Positions 33,541 through 45,290 are shown, counted from the first letter of the stretch. The stretch: DNA of 64,000 nucleotides from Pogostemon cablin (GCA_023678885.1 CM042993.1:7874005-7938004); one strand, 5' to 3'. Notes: generated by a model not told the origin, from the sequence alone. Numbers and translations: made by a program.

Positions 33541-35850
33541 TCATGAGGAGGATAAATCAACATCTTCTTCACTTGTGCATAAGTTGCTTGATTCAATTGT
33601 CGAACAAGAATCTACAAAACAGAAAATGAAAGAAAGAAATTAAAAAATCAAGGAATAAAAGTATAATGTGTAATACATATACTTTCAAACTCTAATAATC
33701 AACTAAAATTATTACCTTCAACTGTGGACTTCACTAACCAATTTTGAGAATACATTAATGCTTCCAATGTATCAGGATTAAGTCTACTATGATGAAGGCT
33801 GACAACTCTTCCTCCTGTACTAAATGCAGATTCAGATGCAACAGTCGACACTGGAATAGCTAAAAAATCTCTAGCAATCAGCTGTAATGTAGGATATTTT
33901 ATCCCATTCGTCTTCCACCAATTCAGAATATCAAAATCTTGACTCCAAGGCAACACCGGCTCATCAAGATAATAATCCAACTCACTTTTCACCAAAGCAC
34001 AAGTTGAAGAAGAACTAAGAAATGCAACTAATTCTTGCATATTTTGATCTTGGGAAAGACGTGGAACTTTAAACTGTGAGACTGGTTTTGTTTTAGCATT
34101 GGAACCCTTAGATTGATACTCATTAACCAAGTCATAACAAGTTTGTTTAACTCTCTCGACTTCCTTCTGAGCACCCTCGGGCTCGTTTCCAAATATGAGA
34201 GGAAAATAAAACTCCACCACCTTCAACTTATACCTAGGATCCAACACAACAGCAACAGCAAGAACAAGATGCACAACACTCCAATATTTTTCAAACTTTT
34301 CAAACATTTTTATGGTCATTTCTCTAATGACCTCATCCTCAATAAACATCCATTCTTCCATGGAAGTTTTTAGCTGACACATTGTTATAAAGAAGCAATT
34401 GATTGTTGGATACTTTCTTCCAGAAAATAACTCAGTAGCATTGTAAAACACTTCAAGTTTTTCAATAATTTCCTCAGCTAATTCCCAATCTTTATCACAA
34501 GGCACATCAACATAATTCTTCTCCCTAACTCTCAAACGAGGAAAGACAAGTTTGTATTGAATTGCTGTACGAAGCATCAAATAGGTTGAGTTCCAACGTG
34601 TTTTGCAATCTAAAGATAACTTTTTACCATATAAAATCTTTAATTGTTTGGCCATTTCATCAAACTTTTCTACCCTTTGAGGTGTAGATGACCAAAATGC
34701 CACACTAACTCTAATACTCGAAAGAGATTTCTCAATCACAGACAACCCATCTTTCACAACAAGATTTAAAATATGTGCAGCACATCTCATATGCAAAATC
34801 TTCCCCTCACATAAAAGATCACCACATAACTTTTCAGTAATAATAGAAATCATACCATCATTAGAAGAACAATTATCAACAGTAATGGTAGAAATCTTGG
34901 TCTCGATATTCCACTTTGTCAAACCATCTATTAAGTTATTTGCAAGCTCTTCCTTTGTGTGAGGAGATGACACATAAACAAACCTACAAGTTTCACATAC
35001 AACATATTAGAAGTAGAAAATAGAATTTAACAATAAACATAGTATCAAATAAGTATTGTAATAAATGTGAAATGTTGAATTTTTTTTCTTACCGAAGGAT
35101 TCGACTTTGTAGCACCCAAAAATCATCAATGTAGTAGGTTGTTATTGACATATAGCCTTTCTTTTGATTTGATGTCCACATATCAGTAGTAATGGCTATT
35201 CGGCTTCGAAGATTCCCCAACTCTTTATACAACTTCTCAAATTCATTATTATAGATAGCAAAAATATCCTTTTTGATAGTGTTTCTAGAGACCATCTTGA
35301 AAAGAGGCTGGAGGCTAGAACAGAATTTCCTAAATCCAATATGCTCTACAATCGAAAGAGGATACTCATGCAAGATTACTGCACATGCCAACTCTTTTCT
35401 TGATTTTTCTTGATCAAATGTGTAATTTTCAAACTGCACTTTGCCATCAAAGTTCTTATCCACCACAAGTTGCTTTTGCATTTCCAAAGATTTGATGATA
35501 TCTTTAGTATCCTTCCTTCCGCAAGTTTTTATATGGTTGTGCAAAGACTTTGTCCCATTCCCACTAGGAGCTCTGAGTTTTGCGTTACACTCCTTACAAA
35601 CTGCATATTCTGTTCCAATTTTATTGAAGTGGTTCCAAACAGGTGATGTCAACTTCCTCTTTTTTTGAACAGGATTGACTGCATTCTCATGTTGAGTATT
35701 GTTTGTAGTAGTAGGGTTTGGTTCATAACATTGAGCATCTAATGATTGTTCGACTAGCATATTTTCTAGAAGTGGTTGATCAAGAGGGCCACCACATGGT
35801 TCAGCACCTTTGCAACTATCAACACAATCACTTGCATTTGGAGTTGACAT
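33541..35850 (-). CDS. hAT transposase with BED zinc finger
   Basis: Three exons join in frame: 35850-35093, 34983-33716 and 33611-33541, giving 698 residues with no stop. A BED-type zinc finger lies at about 65-112 (C85, C88, H104, C110). The RNase H-like catalytic core shows TTDMWTS (D223) and TVDNCSSND (D289), with the insertion-domain words RCAAHILNLVV and LDCKTRWNST. The C-terminal hAT dimerisation region reads ASESAFSTGGRVVSLHHSRL, where E637 is the likely third acidic residue. Reading on through the last donor would end the protein after VEGNNFS; splicing instead adds an acidic serine-rich tail (ESSNLCTSEEDVDLSSS). The family is that called RICESLEEPER/BED-hAT in plant annotations. The enzyme cuts and pastes the surrounding element. 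It could also be called domesticated, but the intact element ends argue for an ordinary transposon. Confidence 0.88.
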
Positions 35851-37417
35851 TTAGAAATCTAAACAAAGAACACATGTTTCAAATGTGAGTTTCATAATAA
35901 TAATTGGAAAAGAATCAAGGGTAGACGACTTCAATGAATAACCACAAATGTTAGAGGCTCCAAACTCTAACTCACAGATTTATAGTAGTTTATGTATTAG
36001 CAATAGAATACATTTGACTTATAGAGACATTTTGGAGATCTGCCTACCATGTAAAGAAGATTACAAGTCAATCCATACATGGAAAATATATTCAAGAATA
36101 CATATATAAATTAACATGAAATTTTGTTAATGTCTCGGCAGAGTATTTTTCTAAATGAGCAGTGATTATAAGGCAACCAAATTTTGCATAATAGTCAAAG
36201 TAAATAATTCAAAAATATCCTGCAAAGAAAAAAAGACATAATTCTGAGTTATCACACTATTTTAAATTTGTTCTTTCTTGTATCATACACAAATGAGGAA
36301 GGATTGGTAACTAGATACAACCTTAAAAATCGAAAGCTCTCCACGGTCCACTACTTTTTTGGATGCTTAACTTTATCTTATGTGGGCATACTGATAAAAC
36401 AAAATACAAAATTTCTTGTTCATCTAGCTGATTAAAGATCAATACATAGAGCTGAGATATAATTATATTTAGCCTAAGTTCTTTACATGAGATGAAATAT
36501 AGGAATAATTTTCTCTTATCTTTTGTATCTTCTGATGTTTAGGAAACAATAATAAAAAAAGTAAACTCAATAATTTCCCCAAATGAGTGTAATTATCCCA
36601 ATATGGCATGTATATAACTTCAGACAAGTCAAAATTATTTTTTGAGATGTCGAGGCCTTTACTCAACGTAGATACCAACCCCATACGTTTTCCACTCATC
36701 CAATTAACCAAATTAAGAGAATTAAAATAAAATTGGATTCTCTAGTTTTAATTGAAAAGATAAAAAGACAATCCAAGCATGAGTTCAAAACAGAAAATAA
36801 ACGCAAAGATAAAAATAAAAAACCTTTTCTGGGAAATAAAAATTTGAAGCACGCAGAACCAAAATACAGGTATTCCACTTTCCTACTATGCACGATCCCT
36901 GAATCAGCAAAGCGGCTACAAATTGCACCCAAAAGAAATAGCTCACGGATAAGTTTCAATAAAAAGGGTAAATCTCACAAAGAAACAACTCTGTTTGTCA
37001 TTAATTACCTTCGGCAAAATTCACAGAGAAAATAGCATCTTCATCACCCGAGCAAATCTTCAGCACTGTTAGGATCAACAAAACGGAAGGCGAAGACGAG
37101 CAAAACGGCGTCGTTGTCGGCTCATGGGTATGAGATTACGTGCATAGTGCGATGGGGGATCAGGGATCTAGGAGACTAGGACGATGAGATGAGAACGGCG
37201 ATACTGCGATAGATCTCAAAATGAAGCTTCTTTCCGAATTTAGGGTTATAAACTTATGGTCCATATTTGTGCTCCTGATTTACTATAAGTTTTAAAAAAT
37301 TAAAAAATATAACAAGAATTACTTGTGTACAAATGGTAAAGGTATCTCATTTTTTTATTGATAGGTATGGGTTCGAATCTTAATGAACCCTCAATAATAT
37401 ATATACATGTTATTGCA
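35851..37417. other. 5' non-coding part of the hAT element
   Basis: Between the transposase ATG and the right subterminal repeats. It should contain the transposase promoter and leader. A GC-richer patch (37020-37200) has two AAACGG words (37081-37086 and 37103-37108), the hexamer that Ac transposase binds in maize. Two copies could be chance. Confidence 0.4.
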
Positions 37418-37649
37418 TATGGGACGGGTTTCTATGCGGGTACCCGATACCCTTATCCGATATTATGCAGGTACGGGTAGCGGGTATCCGAGGGGTCTAT
37501 CCCAAACCCTACCCGAACCCTAATGGGATTTTTTTTCTTTTCCCAAACCCGTCCCAAACCCGTTTACAGGTACACGTACCCGTCCCATTAGGGTTCGGGC
37601 GGGTAGGGTACCCGAAAATACCCGCGAAATTGTCATCCCTACCACCCAC

Positions 37650-38169
37650 TGCTGCCGGCATCGCCGCCGCCCCCTGCCATCGCCGGAGCTGCGCCGCTGC
37701 ACATAACTTTTGCTGCTGCACTCATTTTTTTTATTGTACACAAACTTTTATGTTTGTATATTTGTATCTCATAGTAATAAAGGAGTTTTTAATGTATCTA
37801 GTAGTAACTACTCGTATCACTTTAAAAAAATTGGTTATTTTTGCAAAAAAATTTGCACAATAAGACTTTGCATGTCATATATTCTCTCCGTCCACTAATA
37901 AAATATTCATTAACGTATCTATTTTTCCTTTTAATTTTAACAAAAAATTCCACATACATCAATCACTCACTAGTCACTATAAATACAATTACCTATTTTA
38001 TAAAATAATAATATTTCTTAATTCATAGCAAGAAGAGTAATTTTAAATTTGTATAGCAAAAGGATGAAAACTGAAAAAGGTAAAAAAAAATTTAAGTTGG
38101 TATAAAAAATAAAAATGTACTTATAAGATTAAAGTTAGATTTTGACAAAATTATGGGTAAAAAATAATA
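37650..38169. other. Right flank of the hAT element
   Basis: Starts with a GC-rich, GCC-repeat patch (37650-37715) that was continuous with CCCTAAATCCTTCACCCACC left of the hAT before insertion, perhaps a piece of a former leader or coding sequence. A truncated Stowaway end (CTCTCCGTCCACTA) begins near 37883. The rest is AT-rich. Confidence 0.4.
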
Positions 38170-38460
38170 CTCCCTCCGTCCCGGGTATTTTTACCCGTTT
38201 GTACGGGCACGGAGATTAAGACGTTTTATTTTTTTAATATATAATGTAAGAGAAAGTATGGATAAATTAGTAATTTAAAAAGAAAAAGTGAATAAAGTTA
38301 TTGGGAATGATGAATAAAGTGTAAAAAAATAATTAAAGTTGTTGGGATTGTAAAAAGTAGGTAATAAAATATTATGTATTTTTGCCAAAAATGAAATGAG
38401 TAAAAATACGTGGGACACCCCAAAATGGAAAGTGGGTAAAAATACGTGGGACGGAGGGAG
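38170..38460. mobile_element. Stowaway MITE, 291 bp, young copy (inverted)
   Basis: CTCCCTCCGTCCCGGG at the left and TGGGACGGAGGGAG at the right with TA flanks; about 98% identical by eye to the reverse complement of 29883-30173. Confidence 0.92.
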
Positions 38461-38469
38461 TAATGAAAC

Positions 38470-39225
38470 TCCATCTCGCAGTCATATAGATATTTGTGGG
38501 CCCTTGCCAACACATTATTTTTAATTTTATCCACTCAATTTGTGGAATGCACAGTTTATTTAAGGCAACATGTTTCACAAATAAATAAAAGGTGAATAGA
38601 AGAGAAAACAAACAAAATAGTATAAGTTAAAGAAATAAAAAAAATCGACCATCTCACCATCCTATATTTGATTTTCTATTTTTGGTAATTAGGTATAATT
38701 TTTTAGTGATTCATTATTAAAATATTATATTATAATCTGTTAAATGTATTTATTGATATTTAAATTATATTATAACATCATTAAATTATATTTTAATGTA
38801 CTGTACGTTAAGAAAATATACTTTAATTATCAATAAATATATTTTATTTATATAACAAACATATTTTAATAGATTTCACAAATTGTCTCACATAAATATC
38901 TACTTTATCTAATAATTAATATTTTCAACCTATTACACTTTTTTGTTCGCAATATCAAATTATCCTAACTAAAGATGTGCCACTTTGGGAATATTTCTTT
39001 GACAATATTTTTCCAAATATCAAATTATACACTTTATAATCGGCTTATATATAATAAACTCTTGCTTGTATTTGGATGCATGTAACTAGGTCCGTAATTT
39101 CATAACCTTTATTGAAAATTATATTTTTTAAGTATAAAATTTTATACTCCTAAAAAATAAGGTAAAATGAAATTTAATCAAACTTTATTAGTACTTTACA
39201 TAAATTTTTTAAATAAAACTTTAAT
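38470..39225. other. AT-rich intergenic DNA, no gene seen
   Basis: Includes 38690-38890, which has the same style as the AAGTATG-rich MITEs at 15592 and 52430 (ending AATTGTCTCACA) but is too decayed to bound. Confidence 0.35.
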
Positions 39226-39226
39226 A

Positions 39227-40050
39227 CTTCCTCAGTCTGTTGGTTGGGTGTCAACCAAAGTCTCATATCGGTTAGAAGTGGGGATGACGGAGGGTTTATA
39301 AGTGTGAGAGAGTCTCTCCCTAGCATGAGGCATTTTGGGTGTGATGCCCAGAGTGGTAAAACCGTGCGGGCCAGTGGGCAGCCCAAAGCGGACAATATCA
39401 TGCTAGTGGAATGAGTAGGCCCGGCTCCCTGGGCGGATAAACCCAACAAGTGGTATCAGAGCCAAGCCCCAGACTTAATCGGCCCAGCCCGGGGTTGGTG
39501 GGATGTTCGAACCTCAAACTGGATGATCTAGCTGCGGATTTTGTTTGAGGGGGAAATGTTGGTTGGGTGTCAACCAAAGTCCCACATCGATTAGAAGTGG
39601 GGATGACGGAGGGTTTATAAGTGTGAGAGAGTCTCTCCCTAGCATGAGGCCTTTTGGGTGTGATGCCCAGAGTGGTAAAACCGTGCGGGCCAGTGGGCGG
39701 CCCAAAGCGGACAATATCATGCTAGTGGATTGAGTAGGCCCGGCTCCCTGGGCGGATAAACCCAACACCGTCCTCCGTCCGCTCTTTCAAGGTATCATTT
39801 ACTTTTGGACACGGAAATTAAGGACTATTGTTATTTAATATGTAGTGGGTAGGTAATGTATAATTTTTATCTTTTTAACTCTCCACCTTATTAATATGAG
39901 GAGGGGCAAATGAGTAATTTGCAAATATATTTAGGGTTAGTAAGAGTATTATTGGTGGGTCCCTCATTGTATATACTAAATAAAAATGAGACCCTTGGGT
40001 ACGAACGCTGTAAATGGTAAAATGGAACCCTTGAAAGCAGACGGCGGGAG
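39227..40050. mobile_element. Stowaway MITE split by a TRIM
   Basis: The first bases of a Stowaway (TA then CTTCCTCAGTC) lie directly left of the TRIM. The rest (CTCCGTCCGCTCTTTCAAGG to GCAGACGGCGGGAG then TA) lies directly right of it. The interior has the family words GGACACGGAAATTAAGGA and TATGTAGTGGGTAGG. Confidence 0.7.
39238..39767 (+). mobile_element. TRIM retrotransposon (miniature, non-coding)
   Basis: Two 211-bp direct repeats (39238-39448 and 39557-39767) begin TGTTGG and end CCAACA and differ at about six positions by eye (about 97% identical). Right after the first LTR comes TGGTATCAGAGCC (39451), the primer-binding site for initiator tRNA-Met. Right before the second lies a purine tract, GAGGGGGAAA. 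The internal region is only 108 bp and encodes nothing, so it is a terminal-repeat retrotransposon in miniature that depends on another element's enzymes. The flanks CAGTC and CCGTC are an imperfect 5-bp target duplication. It lacks the 5S rRNA-like block of Cassandra. Confidence 0.92.
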
Positions 40051-40108
40051 TATTTTTCATGTTTGAACCACATTTTTATTAAAATAATAATACTACCGGT
40101 ATTAATTA

Positions 40109-40355
40109 CTTCCTCCTTCCTGAAGAAGTCGACACATTTTTTTTGACACGGAGATTAAAGAATATAATAATTTAATATATAGTGAAGTGATAGAAATAAT
40201 ATTTAATGTGTAGTGGATGGTTGTATTAGAGGTGTATATGGTCCCATGAGTGTAAATTAATTATTTTTGGATGGGTCCCATATTTTAAAAAAAATGTGTT
40301 AATTTTTATGAGACAAATCAAAAAGAGAAATGTGTCAACCTTTATGATAACGACA
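40109..40355. mobile_element. Degenerate Stowaway MITE (AAGTTGACACA family)
   Basis: CTTCCTCCTTCC at the left and, inverted, GTGTCAACCTTTATGATAAC at the right. Interior words (TTAAAGAATATAATAATTTA, GTAGTGGATGGTTGTATTAG) match the reverse complement of 8610-8873. The right tip is decayed. Confidence 0.55.
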
Positions 40356-40438
40356 TATTAAAATGTTATACCATTGGCATCTCATGCACCCAAATCCGAG
40401 TACTCAAACCCAAGTGCATAGTGCCATACGTAAAAAGA

Positions 40439-40506
40439 GTGAATACTTCTTCGTGTACAAATATTATACTTTGTGAATACTTCTTCGTGTACAAATATTA
40501 TACTTT
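40439..40506. repeat. Perfect 34-bp tandem duplication
   Basis: The 34-base unit beginning GTGAATACTTCTTCGTGTAC occurs twice with no difference (40439-40472 and 40473-40506). Confidence 0.9.
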
Positions 40507-40509
40507 GGG

Positions 40510-41530
40510 CCCCACTTACTATTCCATGTGTTATGTGTTACTATTATTATTATCATTATTTTTAACTAATTTTTTGGTGGTGATTTTTTACTTCTATTCT
40601 ATAAAACGAACAATTAATAACGGCAATACATGTATGGTACTGTATTTCGTTTTCCTCTTTTTATTAAAAAATTATAATTTTTTATTTATACTATAAATTA
40701 TTCATAAAATAATTTATTGCAGTACTATCACTTTTTATTAAAGCTAAAACTTGTATGTGCGCTCAGATATTCTTTAGTATTAAATAATATACATTTTAAT
40801 ATAAGAATGTATACCTTTACTTTCTGAAAAAATAAAAAATTAAATAAAGTGTTTACCCTTTAAAACAAATGTTGTACTCTTATTATTTAAAGTGTATAAC
40901 CTTTAAAATAAAATATTGTACCCTTATTATTTAAAGTGTATACCCTTTAAAATAAAATATTGTACACTTACACATCTTGTGCACATGTGGACACAATAGA
41001 CAAACTCTTTTATTAATTTAAGTGGAGTGTATTTTATATTAAAATTTTGTCATTTTTTATCACCTTACAAAAATTCTTATACAGTGTGACACAAGTTTAA
41101 TACTCATAAGAAGTGAACTATGAGACAAAAAGAATGTACTATTTATTTTTGGGGAAAATTTTAGATGTACCCAAACTAGATTTTACAAAATAATTTTTTA
41201 ACCACTTAGTTATAAATTTTAAAATGCTCTAATAGACTAAAATAAATCTGACTCAATTGGTAACTTAATTTAAAAGTTCAACCAACTCATCAATTAAATC
41301 ATAAAAATATGTACAATCAAATCATTTATTTTAATCGAATCATCAATCGAGTTAATGATATATTTCTCAAATCGAGCATTAAAACATATCACTAAGATAA
41401 TAAAAAGTACATTTTCATAGTTTACTTCTTATTTTTGTATGTTAGAACTAAATTTGGGTGTTCAATTCATGGATGTCATGAAGAATCCACTTGTTTAGTA
41501 CACATAATATAGTGTATTAATGAGGAAATT
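40510..41530. other. AT-rich intergenic DNA with a decayed MITE
   Basis: Around 40750-40995 the words CCCTTATTATTTAAAGTGTA and AAAATAAAATATTGTAC repeat, ending in CTTGTGCACATGTGGACACA. This resembles the AAAGGGTACAC element at 23289-23664. The rest shows no gene. Confidence 0.4.
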
Positions 41531-41533
41531 GGG

Positions 41534-42411
41534 TGCAGAGCCCTATCAGATAAACCAAATTACTTTTCTATCTTCTATCTTAATTATAAGTGTATATACT
41601 TTATGCCCAAATTGACGAAAATATCCTTTACTCGAATGTATTCAAGTAAAGGGTATTTTCGAGTAATATGAGTGACTAATGTAATTTTCGAGTAATGTGA
41701 ATAATGTGAGTGAATAATGCATTTTTTAGTAACATGAGTGAGCGGGTAATGCAATTTCGAGTAACATGAGTGAGCAGGTAATACAATTTCAAGTAACATA
41801 TGCGAGCGAGTAAAGGGTATTTTCAATTAATATGAGTGAGTAATGTAATTTTCGAGTAATGTGAATAATGTGAATGAGTAATGCATTTTCGAGTAACATG
41901 AGTGAGCGTGTATTGCATTTTCGAGTAACATGGGTGAGTGGGTAATACAATTTCGAATAACATGGGCGAGCGGGTAATCAATTTTTAGTAACATAAATGA
42001 GCGGGTAATGCAATTTCGAGTAGCATGGGTGAGCGGGTAATACAATTTCGAGTAACATGGGTGAGCGGATAATCAATTTCGAGTAACATGAATGAGCGAC
42101 TAATGCAATTTTGAGAATATGAGTGAGCGGGTAATGCAATTTCGAGTAACATGGGTGAGTGGGTTGTCAATTTCGAGTAACATGAGTGAGTGAGTAATGC
42201 TATTCGAGTAACATGAGTGAGCGGGTAATGTATTTCGAGTAATGCTTTTTTTTATGATTTTTCATGTTTTTATTATTTTACTCTAATACTTTACTCGAAT
42301 ATATTATTCGAATATTCGAATAAAGGGCATTTTGATCAATTCGGACATAAAAAGATATGTTCTTAAATATAGAGTAGGAAAGTAATTTGTTATAGTCTGC
42401 AGGGCACTGCG
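41534..42411. mobile_element. Inverted-repeat element filled with a minisatellite
   Basis: The left end TGCAGAGCCCTATCAG and the reverse complement of the right end, CGCAGTGCCCTGCAG, begin imperfect inverted repeats. These run inward about 110 bases, through AAATTACTTTTCTA and TTTATGCCCAAATTGACGAA, with partner TTTATGTCCGAATTGATCAA. Between them lies the tandem array at 41640-42245. No coding capacity and no clear target duplication were seen. Confidence 0.65.
41640..42245. repeat. Minisatellite of about 32-bp units
   Basis: Roughly 18-19 imperfect copies of a unit like GAGTAACATGAGTGAGCGGG plus TAATGCAATTTC. Neighbouring units differ by substitutions and small indels. Unit length is 29-34 bp. 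A longer sub-block starting AAAGGGTATTTTC recurs at 41648 and 41813, pointing to a higher-order duplication. Open frames across it are by-products of the repeat. Confidence 0.9.
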
Positions 42412-43025
42412 TTTTTTTCCCTATATTAATTGGACTTTATTTTCATATTATGAAAAATATGAAAATTATACTCCTTCATACTTTGATACTTTTGCACATT
42501 TTTCTTTTCAAATTTGTCTCACTACTTTTGAAAATTTTCAATAATAAAATGACAAAAACTCTTGTGCCCGCGTGCACAGATTTAGATACATGCGCCTAAC
42601 TCCGACCCTGCTGATATTGAGTTTCTTATTTTCTTAAACTTATAATTTATAAATGGCCCGCTTAATAAATGGGGCAGGTTGGGCGCACGGGTTAAGTCCA
42701 TATCCCCGGACACACAAGAAACTAACTCTAATAAAATAACTACTCATTCCGTCCCGGTAAAAGGTCACCGTTTGTTTTTTGTACGTAGACTAAGGAGTAT
42801 TATTTTTTTTTATAGGAGCAGCTGTATTAACAGTGAATGGTGAGCTATATATTGTGGAACCTTTTAACTAGAAATCAACCTTTTCTCTCTCTAGATTTTT
42901 GTGCTCTGTCTTCTCTCTAAAAATATCAGTCGTCCCTCCTCTAGCAAACTTGATGATGGCCAGTGTTCTGGCTATCTCTGTGTAGTCATCATCTTGTTGT
43001 GACTTTGTACAGTTTTCAGCGAGCC

Positions 43026-45290
43026 ATGAAGCTCCGGCGAGCCTCGTCGGCTCCTTCCTCCTCTTCCAGTATGAACTTAAGCAATGGGACGAGAGCAAAG
43101 AAATCAAAAGTTAGTATTAAAGGTGTCTCTTGGGCAAATCCATTATCCCCATCGTGTATGGAGTGCTCTCTTAAAACCCAGTTGTCCATACTGGATCATT
43201 CTTCAGCTGCTGCCGCCGTCGAGGAAGTCCTAGAGAATGAAGGTCTTACCTTACACAGTGGTCCATCGACTGAGATTAAGGAGAATACAAGATTGGAGGA
43301 TAGAACATTGGAGGATCAGCAGGTTGTTCGGCGGCCAGTTTCTACTAGTACATATCTGATGGAAGTCTCACCGCCTCATAATTACAATTTGAATTTTGCA
43401 GATCCTTTCTGCCTTGGAAGCGGTGTCTAATAGTACAAAAAGGACTGGTGTTGCAGACTGCTTTCTACAACCTACATGCATAGAGGAAGTAGAAGTCGAC
43501 ATGTATCCACCTTTATCCAATAATTCAAAATCCTTACCTCTTTCTTCCACATGTCCCACTGTTTCCCCTAATAGTCCCACCAACTCTTTTTCGTTTAAGA
43601 AAAAGTTGTTGGGATCCAAATCTTCTCTTTCATCCCCCTCTCTCTCCTCCCATACAGTCGGTTATCTCCAATTCTCCGGCCTTGTCCTCACCGGGAATTA
43701 GGCTCGTTACTCTAACTCCTTTCAACCCCAAACATCCTGCCAGTCATTTCACCCATTCTTCGCCTATCTTCGATCCACTTCTTGGAGCTTCCTCTTCCCA
43801 ACCCCTGCCTATTTCTGCTACACATCTTGGAGCTTCCACCTCCTAACCACTACTGCTTCACCATTCGATCCCGGATCCACAATCTTCCCTTTCCCTCACA
43901 CCCCTCATTCCTCTGTTTTTCCCCTCACTGAACCCTCACATCAACATCGTCCTCCGCCTATGTCTCCTCCCCTTTCCTCAACTCTACCAGAACCACCCCT
44001 CCAGAATTCTTATTCCCACAACCGTCGCCCTTATCCCAATCACTTCCTCAAATTCGTACCGCCGCAGGAACCAGGAGTAGTGGAGATTCTGAATAACATG
44101 CTTGAAGATGATAATGATGCATGGAACTACACGCTTATTGGTTGCTTTGCTGGTAGATATCCAGGTTTCCAGGCTGTGAAGGATATCACCAAAAAGTGGG
44201 GAGTTGAAGTTCGTGTGTTTAGTCACGATAGTGGATGGATAATTTTCAAACTAAACAGCAAAGAGGATGTACAAAAAGTCCTGCAGAATGGCCCATATGA
44301 TGGTAACTTCATATACCTCATGTTACGAAGAATGCCCGAGGACTTTCAATATGATGAAGTGGGATTGTCCATCGTTCCTGTATGGATTTATCTTCCATCC
44401 CTCCCTCTCAAGTATTGGGCATCTGATCATTTAAGTCTCATTGCCTCTACCATCGGTGGGCCCATCATGATGGACTATTATACCACTAATAAAGAGCGAG
44501 TCTCTTTTGCATGCATCCTGTGCATGTCGATGCCTCAAAGAGTCTTCCGAAGAGATTTGGGTCAAAAATCGATTTGGAGGCTTCAAACAGAGGATTCTTT
44601 ATGAATTCAATCCTAAGTTCTGCAACTCCTGTAATTCCCTCAGACATCTTGCACCGAAATGCCACCGCTCCGACGATCTTCTACAAACAAAGCAGTTCGG
44701 TGAGGATGACAGGCCCTACCAGTTTGGAAAAAGAAAAAGGAACATGAACCGTGGGAGGCGGCCCAATGCTCCAAACCCTAAGCCCAATACCTTACTCAAG
44801 CCCAATCCTGGACCCAATCCCCTTCTTCCCAATAAAACCAATCCCCATAATCCCAAACCTGACCCAAATCTTCCCATTAACCCAAAGCCTAAATAACCAG
44901 CCCAATCCCAACAATCATCCCTCCTTACCCATTCCGAATCCTCAACCCATTTCTATGCCCAGCCTATCTTACTCTACTCATATTCCTGAGCCCATCACCA
45001 CTCCTGAAAGTCTTTCTCCTCATCTAAGAAGTGATAAGGAGCAGGTTCGTGAAACACTAATATCAAGTAATGGGACCTTGAATTATGGCAACAAATTTAA
45101 AGGAACCTGGGTACCGATCTATAGTGGAGAATCATCGGCATCAACTGGAAGAAATTACAAGTATAAAAGAGCAAAATATTTGGAAACTAATGAAGAAGAT
45201 GACGTCGATGAAAACTTTGAAGATTATGGAGATTGGATAAGTAAGAAGATTGCAGAGGAGGGTATTCCATCCTCTGAATACTCTTCATGA
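43026..45290 (+). pseudogene. LINE ORF1 (gag-like, DUF4283 + zinc knuckle), frameshifted
   Basis: The likely start is ATG 43026 (MKLRRASSAPSSSS). Reading needs at least four frame changes: one near 43430, others between 43700 and 43960, near 44560, and near 44870-44900. The DUF4283 domain spans about 44070-44420 (WNYTLIGCFAGRYPGF, WGVEVRVFSHDSGWIIFKL). A CCHC knuckle follows at about 44620-44665 (CNSCNSLRHLAPKC, spacing C-x2-C-x4-H-x4-C), then a long Asn/Pro-rich stretch (PNPGPNPLLPNKTNP) and an acidic tail ending SSEYSS. ORF1 proteins coat the LINE RNA. Confidence 0.8.

Larger units (their letters stand above)
33040..37641. mobile_element. Complete Ac-type hAT transposon
   Basis: The left tip is TAGGGATGGCAACGGGTAGG and the right tip is the inverted TAGGGATGACAA. 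A perfect 8-bp direct repeat, CCACCCAC, flanks it at 33032-33039 and 37642-37649. Tip sequence and 8-bp duplication are those of the Ac branch of hAT. The 4,602-bp element encodes an intact transposase on the minus strand. The outermost ~200 bases on each side are crowded with TACCCG[T/A] words in both orientations (33050-33215 and 37418-37627), the expected place for transposase-binding repeats. It looks potentially autonomous. Confidence 0.92.

Noticed and set aside
36469..37035. Open frames of 80-100 codons right of the transposase
   Set aside because: They lie inside the hAT element's non-coding leader side, overlap on both strands and have no domain.
39238..39767. TRIM of the Cassandra type
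   Set aside because: Cassandra LTRs contain a 5S rRNA-like block with pol III boxes; none is seen here.
39174..39768. Two near-identical minus-strand open frames (MLGLSAQGAGPT)
   Set aside because: They are the two LTRs of the TRIM read on the opposite strand.
41584..42170. Three overlapping minus-strand open frames with repeated SCYSK/THVTRNC words
   Set aside because: They simply translate the minisatellite and have no start context or conserved domain.
41640..42245. Regular repeats reminiscent of a CRISPR array
   Set aside because: The units are contiguous, without unique spacers, vary by small indels and sit in plant DNA; this is a minisatellite.
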